NCBI GenBank assembly: GCA_023313575.1
Contig: JAJTTP010000004.1
Location: forward strand, 1,302,001 to 1,366,000
DNA length: 64,000 bases
DNA from: Eutypella sp. D-1
Taxonomy: Eukaryota; Ascomycota; Sordariomycetes; Xylariales; Diatrypaceae
Reading direction: 5' to 3'
In this document: piece by piece, positions 1 to 11,300 of the stretch
Numbering within the stretch: the first letter of the stretch is position 1
How the letters are laid out: every line of letters starts with the position of its first letter
The notes under the pieces: generated by a model
Databases searched by the model: none
What the model saw: the letters and a program-made list of their open reading frames with translations, nothing else
What the model was told of the DNA's origin: nothing
Program-made: the position numbers and the translations under genes

Positions 1-530
1 CCTCCATCACCCCCGCCACATACTCGTCCATCTACGACAGGATCGTTGTCAGCTCCATGACCCCGGCCTGCCCCATCAACCTGCAAGACGTCATCCGCTC
101 GTGCGTTGTGGGCTGGAAGCGCGACGGCGAATGGCCTCCCCGGGCGGCGGCTGCCGAGGTCGCGCCTGTCGTCGCGGTCAAGAAGAAGAAGAGGCAAACC
201 GGTAACGGCAGCGGCGGTGGAAGCGGTGCGAACACCAGCGCCCTCAGGAAAAACAGCAGTGCGAGGAAGGACAGCAACGCGAGCCGCGACAGCAGCGCCA
301 ACAAGCCCAGCGCCGCGCGGAGGTTAAGTCTCGGGTTTCTGGGAAAGAAGGACGCCAATACGACGATTGGAACTCTCGAGGCCGGGCTTGGAGGAGGCAA
401 CGGAAAGGACAATGGCAATGGCAGCAGGCGGTCGCACGGCGAAGAGTCCAGGGGTCTCCGGAAGAGCCTCCAACGCGTTCTAGGTCTCGGCCACGACAAA
501 GTCGGCGGCTCGCCCGTGGCCCTTAATTAA
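1..530 (+). CDS. Uncharacterised protein, C-terminal fragment
   Basis: The reading frame is open from base 3 and ends at the TAA at 528-530, so the 5' part lies outside the window; the ATG at 57 is probably internal. The first 45 or so residues look like folded, conserved protein, with segments such as SSIYDRIVVSSMTPACP and VVGWKRDGEWPP. After that the sequence is low complexity, basic and rich in Ser, Asn, Gly and Lys: a KKKKRQ patch, then a run of RKNSSARKDSNASRDSS type, then short helical pieces (ARRLSLGFLGKK, GLRKSLQRVLGLG). The tail resembles a disordered, possibly phosphorylated C-terminus with basic motifs. I do not recognise the family and propose no function. It converges on the DUF3429 gene downstream. 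Confidence 0.7.
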   Translation, partial: SITPATYSSIYDRIVVSSMTPACPINLQDVIRSCVVGWKRDGEWPPRAAAAEVAPVVAVKKKKRQTGNGSGGGSGANTSALRKNSSARKDSNASRDSSANKPSAARRLSLGFLGKKDANTTIGTLEAGLGGGNGKDNGNGSRRSHGEESRGLRKSLQRVLGLGHDKVGGSPVALN

Positions 531-1739
531 GGCGATGCCTCCTTCCCCCATTTTTCTTCATCTTACACGAGGCTACTTCCCACGGGAACAGGGGGAAACG
601 AACGAATACATACAGAAGGCTTGTGTGCGTAAGATTCACAGAGTATGGAAACAATTTTGGCTGGACTCATTGCGTGGTTTGGGCTCATGACGGCACCCGC
701 ATCGGCATATCACACCGGCGTTGCATCCCACCCATGGCCTGGCCCCTCCTTGATATACACGGGCCGGTGCGTAAAATGGAAGCAAATTAATCACGATGGA
801 ATGAAAGGGGGGGCAGGGCGTCTTAGGTGGATGGGAAGGTGTTTATTGCCTTCAGATTCTTCTTCTTGTATTTCTGTTTTCGTCCTTTCGGCTTGTGAAC
901 TATTGCGGCTACCATTCTTGCCTAGCAGGGACGGGGCAGGGGAGTCTACTACTTGCTTTGGTCGATTTAAGGGCTGGGTGTTCATGCTCGATTGCGTATT
1001 ATGACAGATGAAGACCCCTGCTTCTTCTCACGCGGCATACTGCAATACCAGTGTAAACCAATCTACCTTACCCGGGCATGTCGTCATCGGGGGTCTAATG
1101 ACTACTTAGAGGTTCTTTTTCAGTTCTTAGGTAGTACTGGACCTGGCTCTGGTTTCGGCGATTACGTAGACAGATATCCTGTGTGTCTTGCCCGCCTCCC
1201 CCGGAGTCCCGGAAAACGCGAGCCTGGCTACTTACACACCCACCTGTGTAGGAACTTAATACTAGTTATATACCCCCCCCCCTACAGGCATACATATGTA
1301 CATTACCGCTGCACTTCATGAACTATACTTGTGTTTGCTGCCAGTTCTTAATCATAGTGTCCGTATCTGGTCACGCCTTGTGCGCGCTCTGGTGGATGCT
1401 GATATGTCCTACGTATGTACTCGCTATGCTTGACTAGATGAACTTGTAATTATAGACTTTGTCTTTCGTACTTGACTTGCTGAGCCTCTTATCGTGAAAT
1501 TCAATAGAGAGCTCGTTACTTCGGCATACGGGGAGAATGAGCGTGTCGATGCCGGGCGGCAGTCTCTTTCTTAAATCATTACATGCTCAAGTTGATTAGC
1601 TTACTTCGATAAAGTGCAGCGTGGTACGTCGTCAAACACTCGCTAAAAGCTTCTCTTTGGCTTATAAACGCCCGTTATTATCATGTCCAGTCATCCATGG
1701 TCGTAAGTAGCAGTATAACCACATGCCCAGTCTGTCCGC
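531..1739. other. Convergent intergenic spacer, about 1.2 kb
   Basis: This lies between the 3' ends of the left-edge gene (+) and the DUF3429 gene (-). Only short open frames occur, with no domain-like sequence. It should hold both 3' UTRs and polyadenylation signals. No RNA gene or mobile element is evident. Confidence 0.6.
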
Positions 1740-3351
1740 TCATTTCTTGTCCTTCTTCTCGCCACCTCCCTTATTATCCTCGTCTTTCTGACTATCATCG
1801 GACTCTTTCTCTTTGCCCTTCTCACTCCCCTTGTCCTTATCTTTACCCTTATCCTGGTCCTTAGACTCCTCCTTATCGCCACCATCCTTCTTCTCTCCTC
1901 CCTTCTTCTCTCCTCCCTTCTTCTCTCCTCCCTTCTTCTCTCCTCCCTTCTTCTCTCCTCCCTTCTTCTCTCCTCCCTTCTTCTCTCCTCCCTTCTTCTC
2001 TCCTCCCTTCTTCTCTCCTCCCTTCTTCTCTCCTCCCTTCTTCTCTCCTCCCTTCTTCTCTCCTCCCTTCTTATCGTCCTTTTTCTTACCCTCCTTCTTC
2101 TTATTCTCCTCCTCTTCCTGCTTCTTCCGCCTCTCCTCCTCCTCCTTCTGCTGCTTGATCCTCTTCTTTTCCTCGGTCTCTCGCTTCTCCTGTTCGGGCG
2201 TGTGTGGTTAGTAGATGAGTCAATCCCAATGTAGAGGCAATGGAAGGGATGGAAGTAGTGAAACAAGCGGGAACAGAAAACTCACCCATTTCTCGTCGTA
2301 TTCCTGCTCGCCGTAGTGTTTCTCATGGATCTTCTGGTCAAGGCCGCTGAGGCGTGGCTTGGCGTCGCCGACCTTGGCACGACCAATGAGGCTGATAGCG
2401 ATGGCAGCACCAGCGACGGCCGTCAGGACGAAGCGGTAGGTGCCATACCAGGAAGGAGCCCAGCCACGGCGGGCAGCGGTGGTGTCGGCCCAGTAGAGTG
2501 CGATGAAGGCGGCGAACTGGGTGATCAGGGCGAATTCGATGGGCATGAGGAGGGTGGGCCAAGCGACGGCGGGCGCGAGCACGCCTAGGCCGTAGCGGAA
2601 GCGCGTGCGCTTCGGTGAGGGCGAACGCTCCGCGTACTCCAGCCCCCAATGGATCGCCCCTAGGAAGCTGATGATCACCGCCCCGTACCCCAGCTGCAGC
2701 GGCTCTAGCATTCCCAGCCAGTGCTGCGCTTGCTCGTGGCTTATAAGCAGCCCGTTCACGAACTGCGATTGGCTCGGCCACTCGGTGTTCAAAACCCAGC
2801 TAAGATACACCGTCGACAGCGACGTTCCGAAGAAGGGCACTGTCCCAGCGAGCCCCAGCGCATACGACTCCTTGGGTACCGTGCTGAGGCGGAAGGTGTC
2901 CTTCACGATGTCCTAGAGGGGTGAAGCAGTTAGTTAGAAGTTTCGAGCCGGGTCCGTAAAGAATCGCAGCACATACCAGGTCATGTTTCAGGCCCGAGCT
3001 GACGGGCTTCTCGGCCTCGGTCTTCGGGTCGTCGGGCTCGAAGAGGTGGCGCACAGAGGACTGAGTGCTGACGTGCTGGGGGTCGGACTCAAGCTTCTGC
3101 TGCCCGAATCTCTTCTCCTCCTCCGGATCCCGCTCGCTCTGTATCCGGGGCGGCGGCTTAGACGAGGACGCGAACCAGGTCCTTTGGGCTAAGGGGTTAA
3201 GCCATGCCGGTGCCGGCGCCGCGCGCCGTCGGAGTCTCGTGGGGTCTGGGAACTGGAATGGTGGCCGTCGCAAGGTTGAGACGGTGGCTTTGTGCAAGAC
3301 AATTACTCGCGAAGAGTTTGAGAGGAGAGGTTGCGTGCTGCGTAACATCAT
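1740..3351 (-). CDS. DUF3429 mitochondrial membrane protein with GGEKK repeat tail
   Basis: Three exons: 3351-2977, 2912-2286 and 2189-1740 (introns of 64 and 96 bases, GTATGT..CTAG and GTGAGT..ACAG, both phase 0), giving 483 residues. The start is the first of two adjacent ATGs. Residues 1-75 are rich in Arg, Ser and Ala with few acids, as in a mitochondrial presequence. Residues about 140-300 carry several hydrophobic helices (for example GYGAVIISFLGAIHWGLEYA and AAFIALYWADTTAARRGW) typical of the DUF3429/TMEM69-like inner-membrane family, whose biochemical role is unknown. Exon 3 adds about 150 highly charged residues: a KEEEERRKKQEEEE helix, twelve Gly-Gly-Glu-Lys-Lys repeats, then an Asp/Lys/Ser-rich end. 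The family core normally ends near the exon 2 border, so the tail is an elaboration. It shares a divergent upstream region with VPS13. Confidence 0.85.
1888..2067 (-). repeat. Minisatellite, twelve perfect 15-bp units in coding sequence
   Basis: The + strand unit TTCTTCTCTCCTCCC is repeated twelve times without a mismatch (180 bases). On the minus strand, in the frame set by splicing of the DUF3429 gene, each unit encodes Gly-Gly-Glu-Lys-Lys. Unit length is a multiple of three, so copy-number change keeps the frame. The lack of divergence suggests recent expansion or ongoing homogenisation. Confidence 0.95.
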
Positions 3352-5321
3352 TCTAGCGTCTACATAAGCCTTTTTTTGGTGACGAAGGGGTATCAATTCG
3401 ATGTACGGGAGAAGAACCACATACAGTACGAGGGACAATCACGACTTTTCAAATAAGACAAAACAACTTAGCTTGTTGATCATGTTTAATATACACAATA
3501 CTGATGTAATCGCAGCGTCAATTCAGGGCAACAGCTTTATGTACCTAGTACTACCTTCATGTGAATCTATTTTACCCGTGGACAGGTTTAAGATACAAGT
3601 TGAATACGCCTGGAACCGCGTTGTAAAAGGTAGAAGGAACCTAGCTTCCTCAATCGTAAACCTGTGAACATGCATCTAATCTACATATATAGACGGCTTC
3701 CAATGGGACGGACCTTCCAAGATGTGTGCGCATGTGTGTGTAATAGTAGTTGCGATACAGGAGCAAGGAGCAATCGAGGAATGACGTAATTGACGATGAC
3801 GCAGGTATTTACGGGAGGGAGCATGGGTATGTTGCCCAGCACTTGAGCTCCCGAGGTCCGTCCTTGGCAAATCAAAAAAGATACTTCCACTAAAGTACCC
3901 CAGAACCCGGACCTTTCTAACCCCTCATCTAGCGCATTGTGGCTGGCTGTATTTTTATTTACCTTGGCAATACATTATGAAATCCATGGATGCCTATGTA
4001 TTTCATTAAGCACTGCTTTGTTCGCCTGGTAGTAGCTGAGATTCCGAGATTAGAGCTGACGTACCATTTTATGTGAATTTAGTCGAGGTTTGCATAGCGA
4101 ATTCCTTCTCTAACACCAAGACGGCAGGACGGCTTAGATGGACGGACGACTTTGATCATGATTTACATCTAAGCCTACCATGATGTGGAGAGTGCAGCCT
4201 AACAACCTTGGAACCTGTCACAGCATGTCAAGCCACAGATACTTAGTACCTGTGCTGCCCCTGTACGCTCCCGACCGCGATATGATTGGATGTTGGAAGA
4301 AAGCTCACTCGGGCAAGTGGATTTTGTGGCTTTAGCTCCTCTCAAGCAGCGTCATACATCCCACACCCACACCTCCACCACCTACTGTAGTGTACTTACA
4401 CAACCCACATTGACGAGCCGGACTGCCATATTCCCTGAGCAGGTGGTGAGCTGACTGGTTGCTCGATCCGGCACCAGATAGCTGGGTAAGTACTCTACCT
4501 ACTTCCTAAGTATACTACACTACACCAACAACTCCAACATTTTGAGCAACCTTTGCCTACCTACTTACTTACCTCTCTACCTACCCAACTTCAGGTGTAT
4601 AACGTCAGCCCAATTTGCCATTAGACTGGCCAAACGAGTGAAGCTCTTACCAGACATCCTCGGAGAAATCATCCTTCCTTTCCTTTAATGACAATTTTGT
4701 GATGAATGATACCAATATTAAGCTGAGAAATATTTTGTTTATTTGGTTTCTGTCCCAACTACGTACCTAGGTATGTCCAGTAAGCAGTATAACCCCCATA
4801 ACCTCAAAAATGAAACCTTAGAAAGTTCCATTTCTCCCTCCTCCCGCCTCGCCTTGTGAAAGTCCTCTGCGACATAGACAGACTACGTACCAATAGGCAG
4901 TCCAATAGGCAGTCGATCCTCATTTACAATCTCAACTTGGCATCTCGAATTGCTGTACTTAACTAATTGCGAACTCCTATTCCAGCGTTCCACTCCATCT
5001 CCCTCGAGATAGATACTTAGTACCCTTTTGAGTTGACCCCTCTTAGTCCCCTCTAAGAAAAAGACTGAAAACACCCCCGTTCACGGCTCCGACTCTCCTA
5101 CCACCACATCTCAACGAGCCACCTTACGACTACCCTATAAACACTTTCACCCGCTTTGCTATCTTTCCGGAATCCCGTAGTACTTCGATCGGGACATTGA
5201 GAACGAGCCGTACATCCGATCTTCTTGCCGCCACCTCTGTTCTTGCAGATGACGTTGACTGATATTCCGCCCTGATCTCCAAGATTCTCCCCGGCCCGGG
5301 TGACGGCACCATACCCTCGAG
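3352..5321. promoter_or_regulatory. Divergent promoter region of DUF3429 and VPS13 genes
   Basis: About 2 kb between two divergent start codons. No credible coding sequence. It contains clusters of TACCTA-type motifs around 4488-4590 and a perfect palindrome TACCTAGGTA at 4764-4773. Pyrimidine-rich stretches before the VPS13 start (about 4830-5110) are compatible with a 5' leader. Individual promoter elements cannot be assigned. Confidence 0.5.
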
Positions 5322-8300
5322 ATGCTGGAAGGTTTGGTAGCCGGTCTGCTTAACCGCTTCCTGGGCATGTATGTCAAGAATTTTGATCCTACCCAGTTGA
5401 AAGTTGGCATATGGTCCGGCGATGTGAAGCTGCGCGACCTTGAACTCCGGAGGGAGGCTCTGGACCAGCTAAAGCTCCCTATCAACGTCATGGAGGGACA
5501 CCTCGGCCAGTTAACCCTCATCATTCCCTGGTCCAACCTACGCGGGTCTCCCGTCAGGGTCCTGATTGAGGATGTCTTCGTATTAGCCTCTCCGAAGGAG
5601 GAGGCTGCTTACGACCCAGAAGAGGAGGACCGGAGGAAACAGCGTATAAAGATGGAAAAGCTCGACTCGGCCGAGCTGATAAAAGAACGCTCACAGGAAG
5701 GCCTCAGTCAGGAGGAACAAAAGAAAAGTCAGAGCTTCACTGAGAGCCTCGTCACTAAGATTGTCGACAATCTGCAAGTCGAGGTGAAGAACATTCACGT
5801 AAGATACGAGGACTCGATATCCGCGCCGGGACACCCCTTTGCCCTCGGTGTCACGCTCGAGGAATTTAGCGCCGTCAGTACCGATGGCCAATGGAAGCCC
5901 ACCTTCATCCAAAATTCTACAGTTTCTACCCACAAGCTCGCTACCCTTGACGCACTTGCCATCTACTGGAACACGGACACGGAACTTCTGGGCCCCGGCC
6001 GCGAGGTCGAGGACGACGGATCAAAGGTGATGGATCATCGCGATATGGTCAAGAAGTTCAAGGAAATGATCGGCAAGGGTGATAATCCCGCCACGGCCGA
6101 CCACCAATTCATCCTGAAGCCCGTGAGTGGCCAGGCCAAGATCGAGTTGGACAAGACAGGTGACATACACGTGCCTAAGTTCAAGGCCAACTTACTCTTC
6201 GACGAAATCGGTGTTGTTCTCGACGACCAGCAGTACCGGGATGGTCTCATGATGGTAGATCTCTTCCATTATTTCATCCGTCATCAGGAATATAAAAGGT
6301 TGCAGCCCAAGGGCGTGACTCCGAAGGAGGACCCCCGCGCATGGTTCAAATTCGCTGGAAATTCTGTGCTTTCCAAAATCCATGAGCGAAATCGTCGGTG
6401 GACGTGGGATTACTTCCGCGAAAGACGTGACGACAGACGTCGATATATAGAACTGTTCAAGAAAAAGAAGGCGAACCAACAGCTTGCCCCCGAAGAGGTT
6501 GAGGAGATGGATGCGCTTGAGTGGAAGCTTGGATACGAGGACCTACGATTCTGGAGATCGCTGGCTCGAAACCAACTGCGAAAGGAAAATGCCGAGGCGT
6601 TGAGGAATGCGCCGAAAAAGGAACCCGAGCAGCAGGGCTGGATTTCGTGGATGTGGGGCTCTAAACCGGCCGAGCCGTCGGACCAAATGGAGAACACCCA
6701 CATCACCGAAGAGCAACGCAAAGAGCTCTACGAGGCCATCGACTGGGACGAGAAGACGGCCCTAGCAGAGGCAGTCGATACCCCTCGAGACGCCGTTAGG
6801 CTGGAGCTCAATACGTCACTGAGGACCGGTAGCTTTACGTTGAGGCAGAGCCCGCATGGATCTAGAAAGGACTTGCTTAGCCTGCATTTCGACTTGTTTA
6901 AGGCGAAGGCACTCCAGCGTCCCGACTCGATTCTCGCAGACCTCAGTCTAGGAGGGTTCCGTGTCAACGACGGCACGACGGCTGAGAGTCTGTTCAAGGA
7001 AATTGTACGAGTCAAGGATGCCCCTGACACGTCCGGCTTGAGGCAGCTCTCGCTCGACGAGCTGGCAGAATCCTACTACGAGACCTTCTTTGATCTCCAG
7101 GTGGAGAAAAATCCTCTGGACGGTCAGAGTGATATTGCGGTGACAGCGAAGCTGAAGCCCCTGGAGATCGTCTGGAATCCTAACTTTGTAGTCGGCATCG
7201 TCGACTTTTTCAAGCCCCCTGAAAGGCACATGGAATCCATCACGGCATTGATGGAGACCGCCGGAGCAACCGTAGAGGGACTGAGACAGCAGACGCGCGC
7301 CGGTCTCCAGTTTGCTCTTGAGGAACACAAGACGATCAATGCCAACTTGGATCTGCAGGCGCCCCTTCTCATCATCCCACAGGATATCCGCACGAAGCGC
7401 TCCACCTGCCTGATCTTGGATGCCGGTCGCGTCAGCGTCAACAGCGAACTCATTAACAAGGAAACACTAAAGGAGCTCCAAGACAAGCAGCGTCAATCCA
7501 ATTCCGATGCCGACCTTAAGAAGCTCGAATCGCTCATGTACGATCGGTTCATCGTCAAGTTGACGTCAACACAGGTCCTGATTGGGCCGTCGATCGAGGA
7601 GACGAAGTCCCAACTCGTCGAGAAGGATGACAATCGCCTGTTGCACGTAGTGGAGAAGATCAATGTCGATTTCGTGGTGGCCATGTCAATTCTACCCAAG
7701 GCGGCCAACCTGACCAAGATGAAGGTGTCCGGCCATATGCCAGTACTCCATGCGACCATGTCGGACACGAAGTACAAGAGTCTTATGAAGCTTATTGATG
7801 TCGCGATTCCGAAGTTCGGCGGCGAGGAAGAACAGAGCAACCAGCCTCAAAAGTCTTCGAGGCCGCGGCTGCTCAGCACTGCATCCAACCGGTCTCAAAT
7901 CCTACGGGAACGCAGGCCGTCTGCGAACCTTTTCCTCGGTCAACAGACTGCCATCATCCTCGACGATGAATCTGACGCCGATGAGGACGAATTTGAAGAC
8001 GCAGCAGACGGCAGCAACGTCAACCAGCAGCTGAAGGTGCAACAGCGGAACTTCGAGTTCAAGTTTGCGGTGGATAGGCTGCAAGGGTCCTTGTACCGCA
8101 GCGACCCCGATGGGAAAAAGCCCGAAGCCCTGTTCGTGGAAATGATTGCGGAAAACTTCGACCTTGACTTCTATATGAGGCCGTTTGACATGGCGGCGGA
8201 GGTATCCCTCGGTTCCGTCACGGTAGATGACTTCGTCTCGGATCCACCGGCCGAATTCAAGTCTATCGTATCTTCAGGCGATAGCGAAGATCGAAAGCAG

Positions 8301-11300
8301 CAGAGAGCTCTTGTGCACGTGAAGTTCGTCAAGGTGAAAAAGGAGTCACCCGAGTTCATGTCGGTCTACGACGGTATCGAGACCAACATCAACACCGCCA
8401 TATCCACAATCAACCTGGTCGTCACGAGGAAAACTCTCCTCACCCTATTGGACTTCATACTCGTGACATTCACCAATAACAGTAGCTCAGATGGTACTAC
8501 GCGGAAAAAGATTACGGACGAGGACGAGGACGATGAAAATGCTGTAGAGGTTGTTGAGCCTACACCGCCGCCATCCCAGGCCGAACCCGGCTCCATCCGC
8601 GTAAAGGTCGATCTGAAGAGTATTCGTTTAATCCTAAACAATGATGGAATCCGCCTGGCGACGCTCTCGTTCAATCAGGCTGATGTTGGCCTATTTTTGC
8701 TTGGAAAGACGATGAGGATCGGGGCCAAGCTGGGCGACTTGACGCTTGTCGACGATGTCAATGTCGGTGCATCGGAAGACTCGAGCTTCCGGCAGCTCGT
8801 CACCATTCAGGGACAGGAACTTGCGGATTTCCGCTACGAAACGTTCGATCCGAGCAACGAGAAGGCGTATCCGGGATATGATTCCTCCGTCTTCCTGCGC
8901 GCCGGATCCATCAAGGTGAACTTCCTGGAGGAACCCTTCCGAAAGATTATCGATTTCCTAGTGAAGTTCGGAAAGATGCAGGCCATCTACAATTCAGCGC
9001 GACAAGCTGCTGCGAACCAGGCCCAACAGCTACAACAGAGTACGAGCAGGTTCAAGTTTGACGTCATCGTAAACACCCCGATCATCGTATTCCCCCGGGA
9101 TCTCACCCCGGAGCGCACAAAGCGAGATTTGGTGACGGCGTACCTGGGTGAGATCTACGCCCAAAACGAGTTCACTCCGCTAGATGACTCTGAGGACGCT
9201 GTGATAGCCATGAAGCTATCTGCGGGTATACGAAACATTAGGCTCACGTCATTACTGCATTACACAAGTGGTGAATCGGAAGAGCTCGAGATGATCGATC
9301 ACGTCGACCTGGGCTTCAATATCGTATATGCCGAGCACAAGCCCGGTGCGAAGCGCCCAGACATGGAGATCGAGGGCCGCATGACAGACTTCAACCTTCG
9401 GGTGACGCAATACCAGGTCAAATTTCTCCTGGAAATCACCAGATCAGTCCCGGCCGCTTTCGCAACCGACACCGAAGCTAGAGGCGAGGAAGCAGAGCGC
9501 GATGTGGACGAGGGAACCTTGCGTAGGGCCAAGACGATGTCTTCGACCATGTCGGATGGTGACAGCCACTTGGTCAACCTCTCGCCAGAACTCGGTTCTC
9601 GAGAGGACACCTGGACGAAGCTCGATCTTGTCTTTAATGTACACAAGATCGGTCTCGAAATGATCAACGCCCACGCGGACCAGCCGGTCGGCGATCTAGA
9701 CGCGGCTAGCTTGTCCCGATTCTCCCTCGACGATAGCAAGCTAAAGACCCGAATGTTGGCGGATGGGTCGCTCGAGGCCGAATTCGTCATCCAGTCGTTT
9801 ACTATCAACGATAGTCGTGCAAGAGAAGGCAGCAAGTATAGGAAGATCATGACTTCATCGAACAAGGACGTCCAGCAGTTCATGGCGAGCGTCTCCATGT
9901 CGGCAGGAAAGGAGCGGGATATTATCGCGGTGGTTGCTATCGACAGTCCCCGTGTCATATTCGCTCTAGATTACATCTTCGCCATCCTGCATTTCATCTC
10001 TGTCAGCCTAGAAGTCGAAGATACTGGGCCATCCCTTGACGAGATCTCCGATTCACCGGATGATTCCGACGCCGGGTCGATGCAGGTGGCTTACGCCAGC
10101 GGCCATTCCCCACGTGAGCAACAGCAGCCTGTCAGGCCGGAACCGGCGAAGAAGGACGAGACGAAAACCAACCTCGCCTTCCGCGTTAACATCGTCGACG
10201 CCCAGGTCATCCTCATCGCGAACCCACTGAGCTCTAGCTCGGAAGCCATTGTGCTGGGCACGAAGCAGGTGCTTCTGTCGAAGCAGCGTGCGCTAACTTT
10301 CCAGGTGTCCGAGGTCGGCATGTTCTTGTGCCGCATGGACAAGTTCGACACCTCGCGACTAAGGATCCTCGACGACTTTTCGGTCCAGATGTCCATGGAC
10401 AGCTCCAAGCCAGAGATGACGAACATTCACGTGGACATCGAGCCGTTGGTACTGCGCTTGTCACTCCGAGATATTCTACTCGCGCTCCAGATCATTGGCA
10501 AGGCGTCCGAACTGTCGGACAACGATGATGACAAGCCCAAACCCAGTGCATCCGACCAGAAGGCGAAGCAGCTTCGCAGCGAGGGAATCAAGCAGCGCAC
10601 GGCCAGCGGCCGCGGACAATCGACGGTCGTCGCCACCACGACAGGGAGGAGTCGAGCGAGGAGTCGAGCGAGCAAGACAGGTGCTCGAGGGTCTCAACAG
10701 CAGATCCATGACGTTTCTAAGGCTCCTAAACATCACGAGGAATTGACCGCAACCCTGGAAGGTCTCCGTATTGTTCTCCTGGGAGATGTGCACGAATTGC
10801 CCATCCTGGACATGAGCGTCAAGAACTTCACGGCGTCAGCGGCGGACTGGACCAGCAATCTCAAAGCGGAGACGGCTATTGATATGTACGTTAACGTGTA
10901 CAACTTTGCCAAGTCTGCGTGGGAACCGCTGGTGGAGCCTTGGCAGGTCGGTGTCGGTGTCGCTAGGGAGCAGGAGAGCGGGATGATGTCCGTTAACCTC
11001 TCCTCGAAGAAGACTTTCGACGTCACCATCACGACAGCCACAATCGCTCTTGCCTCTAAGTCTTTCAACTTCCTCACCCAGGATGAGGATGTCCTCGGCA
11101 AACCGCGCGGGATCGAGGCACCGTACAAGATTCGGAATTATACTGGCTTCAATGTAGTGGTGTCGGCTAAGAGCCAGAGCGCCGAAAACATCTCCCTTAG
11201 GCTAGAAGATGGCGAGGAGGCGCCGTGGAGCTTCGAGCACTGGGAAAAGATGCGTGAGAACGTCATGTCGGAAAGCGCCAAGGCGAATAGCATCGCGCTT

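Noticed and set aside
1813..2211. Long open frame on the + strand opposite the 15-bp repeat
   Set aside because: It is a Phe/Ser/Pro repeat caused only by the minisatellite; the minus-strand frame joins cleanly by splicing to the DUF3429 core.
10427..10793. Several long frames antisense to VPS13
   Set aside because: Shadows of a high-GC coding region with regular codon bias; VPS13 is continuous on the + strand.
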